Virus record (IMG/VR): IMGVR_UViG_3300037189_010336
Coordinates: 1 to 20,516 of that record
Direction: 5' to 3' (one strand)
Origin: a virus
Length of the DNA: 20,516 bases
A model generated the notes under the pieces. It was not told where the DNA came from. It made no database searches and saw only the letters and a program-made list of their open reading frames with translations. A program made the translations under genes and the position numbers. Positions 1-9,362 of the stretch are shown here, piece by piece; the stretch's first letter is position 1, and each line of letters starts with the position of its first letter.

Positions 1-4
1 AATA

Positions 5-340
5 ATGGCTAACGCTAATGCAAAGAACGACAAGACAGAAAAGTTGTCCCTTATTGATGGAACAACATTTGAAGTTAAACCGCTAAAAATCTCACTACTA
101 AAGCCCTTCATGAAAACTTTCCAGGGACTTTCAGAGGTAGCGGATGATAATGAGAAGTCAATGGATGTATTAATTGAATGCGTACAAATCGCTTTCCAGC
201 AGTACTACCCAGAACTCGCTGATGACAAAGAAAAGATTGAAGATAGTTTGGATCTTCCAACTGTTTACAAAATCGTTGATGCTGCATCAGGAATTCAACT
301 ATCAGACGCTACAGCGCTGATGGGTCAAATTTCAAAGTAA
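5..340 (+). CDS. Tail assembly chaperone-like small protein upstream of the tape measure gene
   Basis: This 111-aa protein lies immediately upstream of the tape measure gene, the place where long-tailed phages encode the chaperones that hold the tape measure protein during tail assembly. It has a charged N-terminus (roughly residues 1-15), a short beta-like stretch around LIDGTTFEVKPLK, and then a mainly helical acidic body with residues such as EVADDNEKSMDVL. The ATG overlaps a TAA at 3-5 that is probably the stop of an upstream gene lying outside the window. It is acidic and soluble, with no signal peptide or membrane segment. Many such chaperones are made with a frameshifted longer form; here neither shifted frame stays open for more than a few codons past the stop, so no long fusion is encoded downstream. 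The coding call is firm. The chaperone role rests on position and general character rather than on a diagnostic motif. Confidence 0.6.
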   Translation: MANANAKNDKTEKLSLIDGTTFEVKPLKISLLKPFMKTFQGLSEVADDNEKSMDVLIECVQIAFQQYYPELADDKEKIEDSLDLPTVYKIVDAASGIQLSDATALMGQISK

Positions 341-346
341 AGAGGG
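341..346 (+). promoter_or_regulatory. Shine-Dalgarno sequence that selects a TTG start for the tape measure gene
   Basis: AGAGGG sits 8 bases before the TTG at 355. In the tape measure frame a TGA stop occupies 352-354, directly before that TTG, so translation cannot begin further upstream. The next in-frame ATG lies far inside the protein, so TTG is the best start. An out-of-frame ATG at 351 opens a three-codon ORF (Met-Ile-Val-stop) that overlaps the start, only 4 bases from the same Shine-Dalgarno. Confidence 0.7.
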
Positions 347-354
347 TGTAATGA

Positions 355-3300
355 TTGTCTGATGTAAACGCCAATATTGGTATAGTCTTTGATACTAAAG
401 ACGCCCTTGCCAGTTTACGTCAATTACAGGCTGGATTAAGCAAGTTTAATCAGGCTTTAACTGTAGGCAATGTTAATGCAGCCAATGCACAAAAAGGATT
501 AAATGCCCAGTTAATTCAGGCAATTAATTCAACAGGAAAATTTGTTGCATCTCAAAAGAATGTAGTAAATAGTACAACTTCTTTTACTGAAGCACTTGAA
601 AAAAATAAACTCAGCATGCGGGAATACTTTAGGTATACCGCTGCTGCTGCAACTGCAAATACAAAAACATTTAGCAGAATGTTTGCAGCAGAGCGAGACA
701 TTATTAATCGTGCTCGTAAAGATAGAGTCAAGTCTCTACAGACACAGTATATACAACTAACAAATGCACAGGGCGAACTTGTAAAAGTTTTACAGATAGT
801 TCCAAAGCACCTTGAAATGGCCAACGGTCAGTATGCTGATTATGCTACACGTGTTCAGATGGCTGCACAAAGACAGCAGTTAATGAATCAACTTCTGAAG
901 CAGGGTTCTACACAACTTCTAAATTTTGGTAAAAATACACAGTGGGCTGGCCGTCAGTTGATGGTTGGTTTAACTATTCCGTTGTCTATGCTTGGTTCTT
1001 TTGCTGCTCAAACATTTAGAGACATGGAAAAAGAAGTTGTTAATTTTAAGCGTGTTTATGGTGACATGTTTACTGACAACGGTGCAACTGATAAGGCTGT
1101 AGCAGACATTCAAAGACTTGGTATGGAATTTACTAAGTATGGAGTTGCAGTTAAAGATACTATGGCTATGGCTTCAAAGGCTGCTGCAATGGGTCTTACT
1201 GGATCAGATTTACAATCTCAAGTATCTGCAGCGACAAAACTTTCAGTTCTTGGTCAAGTAGAACAGCAGCAAGCATTAGAAACAACTATATCATTGCAAA
1301 ATGCATTTGGAATTTCTGCAGATCAACTTGCAAATAAAATTAACTTTCTTAACGCAGTTGAAAACCAAACTGTACTTTCTATTGAAGATTTAACAACAGC
1401 AATTCCAAAGGCTGGTCCAGTTGTCCAGCAACTTGGTGGATCAGTAGAAGACCTTGCATTCTTTATGACTGCAATGAAGGAAGGTGGAATTAATGCATCA
1501 GAAGGCGCTAATGCACTTAAGTCTGGTCTTGCATCTTTAATTAATCCATCAAAGAAAGCAAGTGATTTTCTTGCAGGTCTTGGAATTAACATTAAGGGAA
1601 TTGTTGAATCAAACGCTGGTAACTTAAAGGGAACTGTTGTAGCATTTGCACAAGCACTTGATACACTTGATCCACTTAACCGTGCTCGTGCTATTGAGCA
1701 ACTTTTTGGTAAGTTCCAGTTTGCTCGTCTATCTACATTATTTCAAAATGTAACTAAGGATTCATCACAGGCTGCAAGGGCGCTTGGACTTGCTGGTGCA
1801 TCAGTAGAAGAATTAGCAATCTTATCTGAACGAGAATTAGGTAAGGTTGAAGATGCTGTTGGAGTTAAGTTTCAAAAAACAATTGAACAACTAAAAGTTC
1901 AATTAATACCAGTAGGAAAAGCATTCCTTGAAGCATTAACACCTGTCGTTGCGTTCTTTGGAAAGATTTTAGAAAAGTTTAATAATTTTAGTGATGGAAC
2001 AAAAAAAGCAATTGCAATTGTTATTGGAGTTGTTGGAGGTCTTGCTCCTATTGCACTTATGACATTTGGTCTTCTTGCAAACGGTCTTGCAAACTTGATT
2101 AAGTTTTTTGCAATGCTTCGTGGAGGAATGGCAAAACTTAATGGACAAAACTCAGTACTTGGTGCAGGATTTGATTATTTAACACAACAAGAAATTGAAA
2201 ATCTAGCACAATCAAATGCTTTGCATACATCTCATCAAAATCTTATTGAAACATTCAACATTGAAGCAGGTGCAGCAAATGCTTTGGCAACAGCATACGC
2301 AAATGCATCATCACAGGCAAGAACTCTTGCTGCAACATCTCCAGGATTATTTAATTCTGTTCCAGGTGCAAAGGGGGCAGTATCTAAACTGCCTAAGTTT
2401 GCTGATGGCGGAGTTGTTCCTGGTAGTGGTAATAGTGACACTGTTGCCTCAATGCTTACACCAGGTGAAGTTGTACTTACAAAGCAAACAGTAAAAGAAA
2501 ATCCAGAACTAGTTGCTGCACTTATGAATGGAAATATTAAGAGATACAATGGTGGTACTGGACAAGAAGGAAATGGAATTCCAGGAGCAAGACAGTCAGA
2601 TAATTTTGCAACAAGTGGAAGATATACAGATATTGGTTCTGCAGCACAAAAATATATCCAAAGACAAATTAATAATATTATGGCAGAAAATGAAAGTGCA
2701 ACAGCACGAGTAATTGAGTGGGCAAGAAAATCTGGCAAGGATGTTTCAAACGTAACAAAAGAATCAATTGATTTATGGCGTCAAGAAATGGTTACTAGTC
2801 TCAAGTCATCAGTTGATAACATAAGTGATGAAACAGTAAAATCTCTTGCTGGTTTGTCAGATAAAGCAGCAAAGGCAAAGATTAAAGAAGGATTAAAACA
2901 AACCTCAGTTGGTAAAGATTCTAATTTATTTGAATTTGTAGACCCAAGAGGCGGACAGCAGAAGAAGCAACAAGAAGCACATGCAGATGTTCATCCAAAA
3001 ATGAATGCAAAACAAGTTTTAGATCAGTATGATATAACTGATGATCAGGCAGTAAAAGAACTTACAATGTTTGCTGAAGAATTCCCAGATCAATTATTCA
3101 GACCAGTTACAGCACACATGTATAAACTGGTTGGATTAGTAAATCGTGGAATGACTGGTGCAACTAAAAAGAGTGAAGCAGCATTTGAAAAGAAAAATGG
3201 AATGTCTTTATTTGATGCTTGGGAAAGCGATTTTTCTGGAAAGGGTTCTGGAAAATCTTCAATTGATGTTGCAAAAGACAAGTGGTCTCCAACATTTGAT

Positions 3301-6300
3301 GCAATTGGAGAGAACATTGATACATATGGAGAAGAAGTAGATCTTTATCATAAAGATATTATTGCTGGTGCAAGAGAGTGGAAAAAACTTCATGGAGAAA
3401 CTAAGGCATGGAACGATGAGGCTTTTGCAGAGGTAGAAAAAATTGCTAGATCAAGAAGAAGTGCTGGATTTAATAGTGTAATCCAAAAGGCCGAAGATAG
3501 ACTTACTGGATTACGCACATCATTTAAAGATGATGTTGCAACAGATGTTGAGGCTGTTGCTGGAAGAAGAGGCGTATCTGGCGGTATCATGAATGTTCTT
3601 CGTGGTGGAAGAGCAAAGATTGCAAACGTAGAAGATAGAGTTAAAGGACTTGGATCTAGAAAGAGACGTGCTAAACAAGACGGTGCCGAAATTGGAAGAT
3701 CTACAATTGATGGTATTAGATCTAATGCTGGAACAAATGCTAATTCTCCATCTATAGAAGCAGAAAAGGCTGGAGTGGAAGTCTCTGACGGACTAGCAAA
3801 AGGAATGAAAGAATCAAAAGGCAAGGTTAAAGCAGCAGCAGCAGAAACAGGAAGAGCAGCCACAGATGAAGTTAAAAGACAGGTACAGTCTGATACATTA
3901 CAAAATGGAAATGTTGTAGATGCTTATGTTCCAACATTTTATCCAGATGGTTCAATAGTTGCAGATGGAGATGGAAATCCACTACCTCCAAGACAAGCAA
4001 AGAAGTTAGTTACAAAGTATAAGCGTGGACTTAGAAGAGAAAAGGTTGGAAGATTTTCTGGTAAATCAGCAGGTGCTTTAGGAACAGCAGCAATGGTCTC
4101 TGGAATGGCAGGTGCACCAACAGCAGTTACAGGAGCACTAGGTGGTGCATCAATGGTTGCATCTATGGCACCAGCACTTGCAGGAATGGGTGCAGTTGGT
4201 TGGACAGTAACTGCTATTGCAGCAGTTGGCGTTGGACTTAAATTATTAGATAAGCATTTTAAAGATTCAGCAAAGAAACAAGCAGAGTATGTAAAGTCAG
4301 TTTCAGCAACAACTGAAAAAATGAAAAAGATTGGCGAAGTTACTGGAAAAGTTGGTGCCTCAGAACTTATGTCAAAAAGAAGAAGTGGCTCATTATTTAA
4401 TGATTATAATGATGCTAATAGGGCTGGTACACAATTTGGAGATCAGTTCTTAACATCAGATATTGGAAAGAGTATAACTAAATCATTTGTAGATAATATG
4501 TCAAAGAGTGGTTCTCCAGAAGCAGCAAAGACTTTGGCACTTGAACTAGCAGCATATATATCAGATGGTATTTTAACAGCAGAACAAGCAAACAGCATTG
4601 CTGAGCAAATTGGAACAAATCTTGGAAGTCACACAATAACAACAAATATTGAAGGTAATCTTAGAATGCTTGTTGGTCCAAATGGAGAAGACATATTAAA
4701 TAATCCAATTGAAGCAAGAGTTCGTCTTGTAACTCAGCAGGGCATGGAAGTTGATAAAGCAATTAAAGCAATGAATAAATCTATTAGTGCTGGAAACAGT
4801 GGAAGAAATGAAGCAGCACAAGTAGTTGCCTTTGGAGTGCAAACAGTACAACTTGCACAAGCACAAGCAGATGCCGTTGCTAAATACTCTGACGATTTGA
4901 TTCGTGCAAAAGAAGCAGAACTGGCTGCAACAACAAATAAAGAAAAACAAATAACTTTACAAAAAGAACTAAATGATTTAACATCAAAGGCAGCATCAGA
5001 CACTGCAAGAATGAATAGCAATACTGCAAGAACTATTGATATGCAGATGAAGAATTTTGAAAAACTTCAAGCAACTGGAATGTATTCTGGAGGTCTTGGT
5101 CAAGATCCATTCAACAATTCAGGTGCACGAGAGGCTGCTGCATTTGATTCAGTAAAGGCTATGGCAAAAGATAGATATGCCAATACTGAATATAAGACTA
5201 TGGCACAAACAGTTCTTAGCAGAACGGCAAAAATTAGTGATAACCGTCAGTATGGACAGCAAGGATTTAAGACCGCCAAGGAAGCGCAAAAGTTAGAATA
5301 TAAGATTGACTTCTTAATGGCAAGTGGATTGATGAATCCAGCACAAGCAACAACACTACTTGATTTGTTCCAAGGAAACCTAGATCAACTTGCAACTACT
5401 CTTGATGTTGGAGTAAAAACTCATGGTGCAGCAAAAGTAGAAGAACTTGGAATGCTTCTTTCAGTTGGTAACAAAAAGGGTAAGATGCAAAATATTATGC
5501 TTAATGTTTCAAAAAGAACACCAGCAGACTTTGACAAGTTCTCAAAGATGCTATCAACAATGACTGCTTTAGATGGACATGAGATAAACATGCAGGTAGT
5601 TCTAGACACACTTGGTCAAGATGAACTAGACAAGTTAGCAAATAATTTAGATAAGATTGAAAAAATTAACACACCAATAACAAAAGAAGTTATTGCAAAA
5701 TTTATTCAAGACAATTCCGATATGCCAGGAATGACACAAACAAATATTGATTTACTTACATCTAAGTGGGCAAATTGGGATAAACTTCCAGACTCAATTA
5801 AAAAAGAAGCCATATCAAAGTTTGAAACAATTTATGCATCTACATATGAAACACATTTTAAAGATGATGCAGCAAGAATGAAATTTGCAGCAGAGTATGC
5901 AAATAGCAAGGTCAATGAACTTCCAGAAAATTCTCCTTCACAGGTTAAAGAATTTACATATAGATATAATTATGAAACAGTTGCTGCAGGAGATCCAGCA
6001 AAGGCTGCTGCTGCTATAACTGCAGACAAGGTTAAAACATACCTTGGCGAAAAACCAACACTTGACACTAAAAATCCAAAGAGTGGTGGCACCAGTGGAG
6101 GAACTGGAACTAACCCATTATCTTTCTTAGATGAACTTGCAATGAGATTAAAGCAGGTAAGAGATAATTCATTTAATGCTTTAAAACCAGTTCAATCATT
6201 ACTTGCTGCATTTACAAGCAAGAAAGCACAAAAGAACGCAGCAGCAATGTTTGATATCTTTGATGGAATTCAGAATAGACTTTTAAACATGGGAGTTGGA

Positions 6301-8697
6301 AAAGATTTTAGAGATGCTATTGCATCAATGTCAGCAGAAGATTTTGCAAAGGTTGCTGCCCTTAAAGGTAAAAATGCATTGTTTACATTTAAAGATGGCG
6401 CAGCAAAGACAAAAGATACTATTACTGGTTTAACTCAAACTGGCAAGGCAGTTGATAAGGGATACAATGAGGCAAACCTTGGACAATATAATTTTGTAAA
6501 TGAGCAAACAATTAAAGAAGTTCAAGATCAAGCAACTGCATACAATATGCTTATTGCAAATGGGTTAGATGCATCTCAGGCTTTGGCTGTTGTAGAAGAT
6601 AAGGCACAAGCAGCAGCACTTGCATCTGGAGCAATTAAAGCATCTGATCCAGAATGGAAAAAATATATAGCAAATATTACTAAGGCAAATGATGCACTTG
6701 AAAGACAAGCAGTTCTTAATGAAGCAATTAAGGCAAATGAAGATTTCAAAATTTATCAAGAAATGCCAAAACTTGTTTCTCAATTGAGTAGTCTTGGCTA
6801 TAGTACAGATCAAATTGATGCAGTTCTTGGCAACCCAAATCTTGCAAAATTCTTAGTTGAAGACTTACAAGATGGTCGTATTGATGCCCAGGCAATTGCA
6901 GATTATTTAAATAATATTGAAGCAAGAAAAATTATTGATATTCAGGTTAAGTTAAATAAGGGAGATCTTGCAGGGGCAGCAGAGCAAGGTCGTGCACTTA
7001 TGGAAGAGTACTTCTCTGTTATGGAGGCAGTAATTAGAACTGGCCCAGAAGCAATGCAACTAAATGCAAACAATAGAATTATTGCTGACCTAGAATTACA
7101 GTTAATGCCATTCAAGCAACAGATTGAGTCAATTAATAAATTAATTGCAGATGCACAGCGTGAGATAGAAATGTCTTATTCAAGACCAATTGAAAACTTG
7201 CAGGAACAAGTAAATGATTTAACTCGTGAACTTGAAATGAATCCTTTGTTTGGTGATCGTGCAATGAAAAAGATTCAAGATGAAAATACTATGCTTTCAA
7301 ATGATCTTACAGTTATATCTCATGCAGCAGACGAAATAAATAAAAAGTACGATGCACAAGCAGAAGCCTTGGCAAAGGTACAGGAAATTAATTCAAACAT
7401 TATTGAACAACAAAAAAATCAACTTGATCTAGCAGATGCTTTAACACAAGGAGATATTTCAGCAGCAGCCCGTGCTGCTCAAACTATGAGAGCAACTGGA
7501 GCACAGCAGTTTGCTGGTGGCGTAACAGATGCACTTGCACAGGCTAGAGCCAATGCTTTAGGTGGATTAACTGGACCTCAAAGTGGTTTAACACAAGATC
7601 AGATTAATGAAAAACAATATCAAAATTCACAAAAACTTTATCAAATGGAAACTGATCCAAGAAGACTTCAGATTATTGCAGACATTCAACTTAAGCAAGA
7701 TGAGATTTATCAACTTGAAGAAAAGCGTGAGGCTGCACTACTTAATATTCAAAAACTTGAAGATCAAATTTACAACATTCAGAAAAATTCTATTCAACCA
7801 ATTCAAGATAGAATTGATCGATTAACATATGAAAATCAAATTCTTCAAGCAAACATTGATAGACAGATTGCAGGACTTACATTCTTAGGTAAAACAAGAG
7901 AAGAGTGGGCAGCAATTACTGCTAAGATGGATGCATCAGCACTGCTTACAAAGTTGATGAATTCAAGTGCATATTTAGGAGCATTACTTGCAGCAGCAGA
8001 AGAACTTAACAATACCTGGGCAGATATTCTTGCGAAGTTATTGGAATATGCAAATACCCTTGCTTCTATTACAGCAGCACAAGGACAATTTAATACTCCA
8101 AGCACATCTTATATTCCACCAGCAGATACTCCAGAATCTAAGCAGTATCTTGAAAATACAATTAATGCAGCAACTGCTTTAGATGCTGCACAAGCAGCAT
8201 ATGATCAGGCAGTTATAAATGCATCAGAAAATAAGGGTGGAGGACCTGATGCTCAATATGATCAAAGAGCAGTTGCTGCTGCTGCAGCAGCCCTTGCTAA
8301 AGCACAGGATGCATACGATGCAGTAACTGGCATTGAAGAACTTCTTGCAAACTATGACGGAAACTCAACTGGAGGAGGAGCAGGATATCAATATGCTGCA
8401 AAGGGTGGACTAATTAAGCCAAAGTATTTTGCAGTAGGTGGAAATGTTCGTGGAACAGATTCAGTTCCAGCAATGCTAACTCCTGGAGAATTTGTCATGA
8501 GTAGGTATGCTGTTAACTCACACGGTGTTGATAGAATGAGGGCTATCAATAATGGCTCATCAGTTGGTGACTCAGTGTATAATTATAGTATTAGTGTTAA
8601 TGTTAAATCAGATGCAGATGCAAATGAAATTGCAAGAGCAGTAATAACACAAATAAAGAGCGTTGAATCACAAAAACTCAGGGGGACTAGATTCTAA
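355..8697 (+). CDS. Tail tape measure protein (very large, 2780 aa)
   Basis: This protein sets tail length, fills the tail tube and is ejected with the DNA. Residues about 224-465 match the TP901-type phage tail tape measure core: a helical Ala/Gly-rich region with AAAMGLTGSDL, a long run around TTAIPKAGPVVQQLGGS, GGINASEGANALKSGLASL and ending near EQLFGKFQFARLS. Hydrophobic segments at about 552-590 and 1243-1298 could insert in the host membrane. A GG-x-V-...-MLTPGE block, typical of tape measure proteins, appears twice, at 681-715 and 2683-2720. A SPS-...-G-...-DGLAKGM stretch near 1140 is also family-like. Residues about 2243-2366 and 2433-2508 are predicted by eye to be coiled coils. 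At 2780 residues it is far longer than most, and the usual rule of about 1.5 angstrom per residue implies a tail near 400 nm. I saw no peptidase or lysozyme motif. Start is TTG at 355. The stop overlaps the next gene's ATG by one base. Confidence 0.95.
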   Translation: MSDVNANIGIVFDTKDALASLRQLQAGLSKFNQALTVGNVNAANAQKGLNAQLIQAINSTGKFVASQKNVVNSTTSFTEALEKNKLSMREYFRYTAAAATANTKTFSRMFAAERDIINRARKDRVKSLQTQYIQLTNAQGELVKVLQIVPKHLEMANGQYADYATRVQMAAQRQQLMNQLLKQGSTQLLNFGKNTQWAGRQLMVGLTIPLSMLGSFAAQTFRDMEKEVVNFKRVYGDMFTDNGATDKAVADIQRLGMEFTKYGVAVKDTMAMASKAAAMGLTGSDLQSQVSAATKLSVLGQVEQQQALETTISLQNAFGISADQLANKINFLNAVENQTVLSIEDLTTAIPKAGPVVQQLGGSVEDLAFFMTAMKEGGINASEGANALKSGLASLINPSKKASDFLAGLGINIKGIVESNAGNLKGTVVAFAQALDTLDPLNRARAIEQLFGKFQFARLSTLFQNVTKDSSQAARALGLAGASVEELAILSERELGKVEDAVGVKFQKTIEQLKVQLIPVGKAFLEALTPVVAFFGKILEKFNNFSDGTKKAIAIVIGVVGGLAPIALMTFGLLANGLANLIKFFAMLRGGMAKLNGQNSVLGAGFDYLTQQEIENLAQSNALHTSHQNLIETFNIEAGAANALATAYANASSQARTLAATSPGLFNSVPGAKGAVSKLPKFADGGVVPGSGNSDTVASMLTPGEVVLTKQTVKENPELVAALMNGNIKRYNGGTGQEGNGIPGARQSDNFATSGRYTDIGSAAQKYIQRQINNIMAENESATARVIEWARKSGKDVSNVTKESIDLWRQEMVTSLKSSVDNISDETVKSLAGLSDKAAKAKIKEGLKQTSVGKDSNLFEFVDPRGGQQKKQQEAHADVHPKMNAKQVLDQYDITDDQAVKELTMFAEEFPDQLFRPVTAHMYKLVGLVNRGMTGATKKSEAAFEKKNGMSLFDAWESDFSGKGSGKSSIDVAKDKWSPTFDAIGENIDTYGEEVDLYHKDIIAGAREWKKLHGETKAWNDEAFAEVEKIARSRRSAGFNSVIQKAEDRLTGLRTSFKDDVATDVEAVAGRRGVSGGIMNVLRGGRAKIANVEDRVKGLGSRKRRAKQDGAEIGRSTIDGIRSNAGTNANSPSIEAEKAGVEVSDGLAKGMKESKGKVKAAAAETGRAATDEVKRQVQSDTLQNGNVVDAYVPTFYPDGSIVADGDGNPLPPRQAKKLVTKYKRGLRREKVGRFSGKSAGALGTAAMVSGMAGAPTAVTGALGGASMVASMAPALAGMGAVGWTVTAIAAVGVGLKLLDKHFKDSAKKQAEYVKSVSATTEKMKKIGEVTGKVGASELMSKRRSGSLFNDYNDANRAGTQFGDQFLTSDIGKSITKSFVDNMSKSGSPEAAKTLALELAAYISDGILTAEQANSIAEQIGTNLGSHTITTNIEGNLRMLVGPNGEDILNNPIEARVRLVTQQGMEVDKAIKAMNKSISAGNSGRNEAAQVVAFGVQTVQLAQAQADAVAKYSDDLIRAKEAELAATTNKEKQITLQKELNDLTSKAASDTARMNSNTARTIDMQMKNFEKLQATGMYSGGLGQDPFNNSGAREAAAFDSVKAMAKDRYANTEYKTMAQTVLSRTAKISDNRQYGQQGFKTAKEAQKLEYKIDFLMASGLMNPAQATTLLDLFQGNLDQLATTLDVGVKTHGAAKVEELGMLLSVGNKKGKMQNIMLNVSKRTPADFDKFSKMLSTMTALDGHEINMQVVLDTLGQDELDKLANNLDKIEKINTPITKEVIAKFIQDNSDMPGMTQTNIDLLTSKWANWDKLPDSIKKEAISKFETIYASTYETHFKDDAARMKFAAEYANSKVNELPENSPSQVKEFTYRYNYETVAAGDPAKAAAAITADKVKTYLGEKPTLDTKNPKSGGTSGGTGTNPLSFLDELAMRLKQVRDNSFNALKPVQSLLAAFTSKKAQKNAAAMFDIFDGIQNRLLNMGVGKDFRDAIASMSAEDFAKVAALKGKNALFTFKDGAAKTKDTITGLTQTGKAVDKGYNEANLGQYNFVNEQTIKEVQDQATAYNMLIANGLDASQALAVVEDKAQAAALASGAIKASDPEWKKYIANITKANDALERQAVLNEAIKANEDFKIYQEMPKLVSQLSSLGYSTDQIDAVLGNPNLAKFLVEDLQDGRIDAQAIADYLNNIEARKIIDIQVKLNKGDLAGAAEQGRALMEEYFSVMEAVIRTGPEAMQLNANNRIIADLELQLMPFKQQIESINKLIADAQREIEMSYSRPIENLQEQVNDLTRELEMNPLFGDRAMKKIQDENTMLSNDLTVISHAADEINKKYDAQAEALAKVQEINSNIIEQQKNQLDLADALTQGDISAAARAAQTMRATGAQQFAGGVTDALAQARANALGGLTGPQSGLTQDQINEKQYQNSQKLYQMETDPRRLQIIADIQLKQDEIYQLEEKREAALLNIQKLEDQIYNIQKNSIQPIQDRIDRLTYENQILQANIDRQIAGLTFLGKTREEWAAITAKMDASALLTKLMNSSAYLGALLAAAEELNNTWADILAKLLEYANTLASITAAQGQFNTPSTSYIPPADTPESKQYLENTINAATALDAAQAAYDQAVINASENKGGGPDAQYDQRAVAAAAAALAKAQDAYDAVTGIEELLANYDGNSTGGGAGYQYAAKGGLIKPKYFAVGGNVRGTDSVPAMLTPGEFVMSRYAVNSHGVDRMRAINNGSSVGDSVYNYSISVNVKSDADANEIARAVITQIKSVESQKLRGTRF

Positions 8698-9362
8698 TGG
8701 CAACTAATACCTACATGTCTGGAAGAAAGAAATATTCAAGACCACAGGCTATGCTATGGGCAGACAACCCTGGTACTAAAATTAATGGTTTCTATGTTCC
8801 AGACGGTTATGAGGTAGGGGCTAATCCAGGCCTAGAGGTCGATACAAGCCTATTTAACGAGTTTTTAATACTGTCAGATGATAACAGGTCATCCATAGAC
8901 TTTAAGCCAGTTAGAATCGAAAAACGGGAGAGAATGATCAATGGTCGAATGAGGTCATATCACATAGCAGATAAGACACAAATAACAGTGTCTTGGAATA
9001 TGCTTCCATCCAGAGCCTACGATTCATTTGCTGACTTTAATGCTAACGGTGAGCCAGACCTATCAGTAACACCATCAAGAACAAACCCATATGAATTTAC
9101 TACAGATGGCGGAGCAGGTGGAGTTGAACTTTTGAATTGGTACGAAAATCACAATGGTTCATTCTGGGTTTATCTTTCATATGACAAATATACAAATTTT
9201 GAAAATGATCCAGAAGTAGAAGGTGATGATAGATTTAATAATGTCAATAAATATAACGAAATCATAGAAGTATTCTTTTCAGACTTTAACTATACTGTTG
9301 TTAAAAGAAGTGGTTTGAACTTTGATTTCTGGAATGTATCAGTAACTCTGGAAGAGGCATAA
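8697..9362 (+). CDS. Distal tail (Dit)-like or minor tail protein
   Basis: The 221-aa product follows the tape measure gene directly, where siphoviruses usually encode the distal tail protein that joins the tube to the tip. It looks beta-rich: after a basic N-terminus (SGRKKYSRPQ) it alternates short hydrophobic strands and polar turns, with TQITVSWNMLPS near residue 100 and a terminal NVSVTLEEA strand. A stretch around GGVELLNWYENHNGSFWVY reads like a tail-protein beta sandwich. There is no signal peptide or membrane segment. The ATG overlaps the upstream TAA by one base, and a G-rich tract at 8681-8685 may serve as a loosely spaced ribosome binding site, so translation is probably coupled to the tape measure gene. 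Position and fold character support a structural tail protein. The exact Dit assignment is inference; it could be another minor tail or tube-terminating protein. Confidence 0.6.
   Translation: MATNTYMSGRKKYSRPQAMLWADNPGTKINGFYVPDGYEVGANPGLEVDTSLFNEFLILSDDNRSSIDFKPVRIEKRERMINGRMRSYHIADKTQITVSWNMLPSRAYDSFADFNANGEPDLSVTPSRTNPYEFTTDGGAGGVELLNWYENHNGSFWVYLSYDKYTNFENDPEVEGDDRFNNVNKYNEIIEVFFSDFNYTVVKRSGLNFDFWNVSVTLEEA

Noticed and set aside
320-362. Programmed frameshift from the chaperone-like gene to a longer form, as in many tail chaperones
   Set aside because: The -1 frame stops at 349-351 and the +1 frame at 360-362. AAATTTC at 327-333 is not phased to the reading frame for slippage. No long extension exists.
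3829-3845. GCA-repeat tract as a microsatellite
   Set aside because: It encodes a short alanine run in an alanine-rich protein and is only a few units long; coding bias explains it.
2235-3863. Minus-strand open frames of 157-167 residues (2235-2738 and 3390-3863)
   Set aside because: They lie wholly inside the tape measure gene, have no sensible protein character and reflect its GCA/GCT-rich codons read in reverse.
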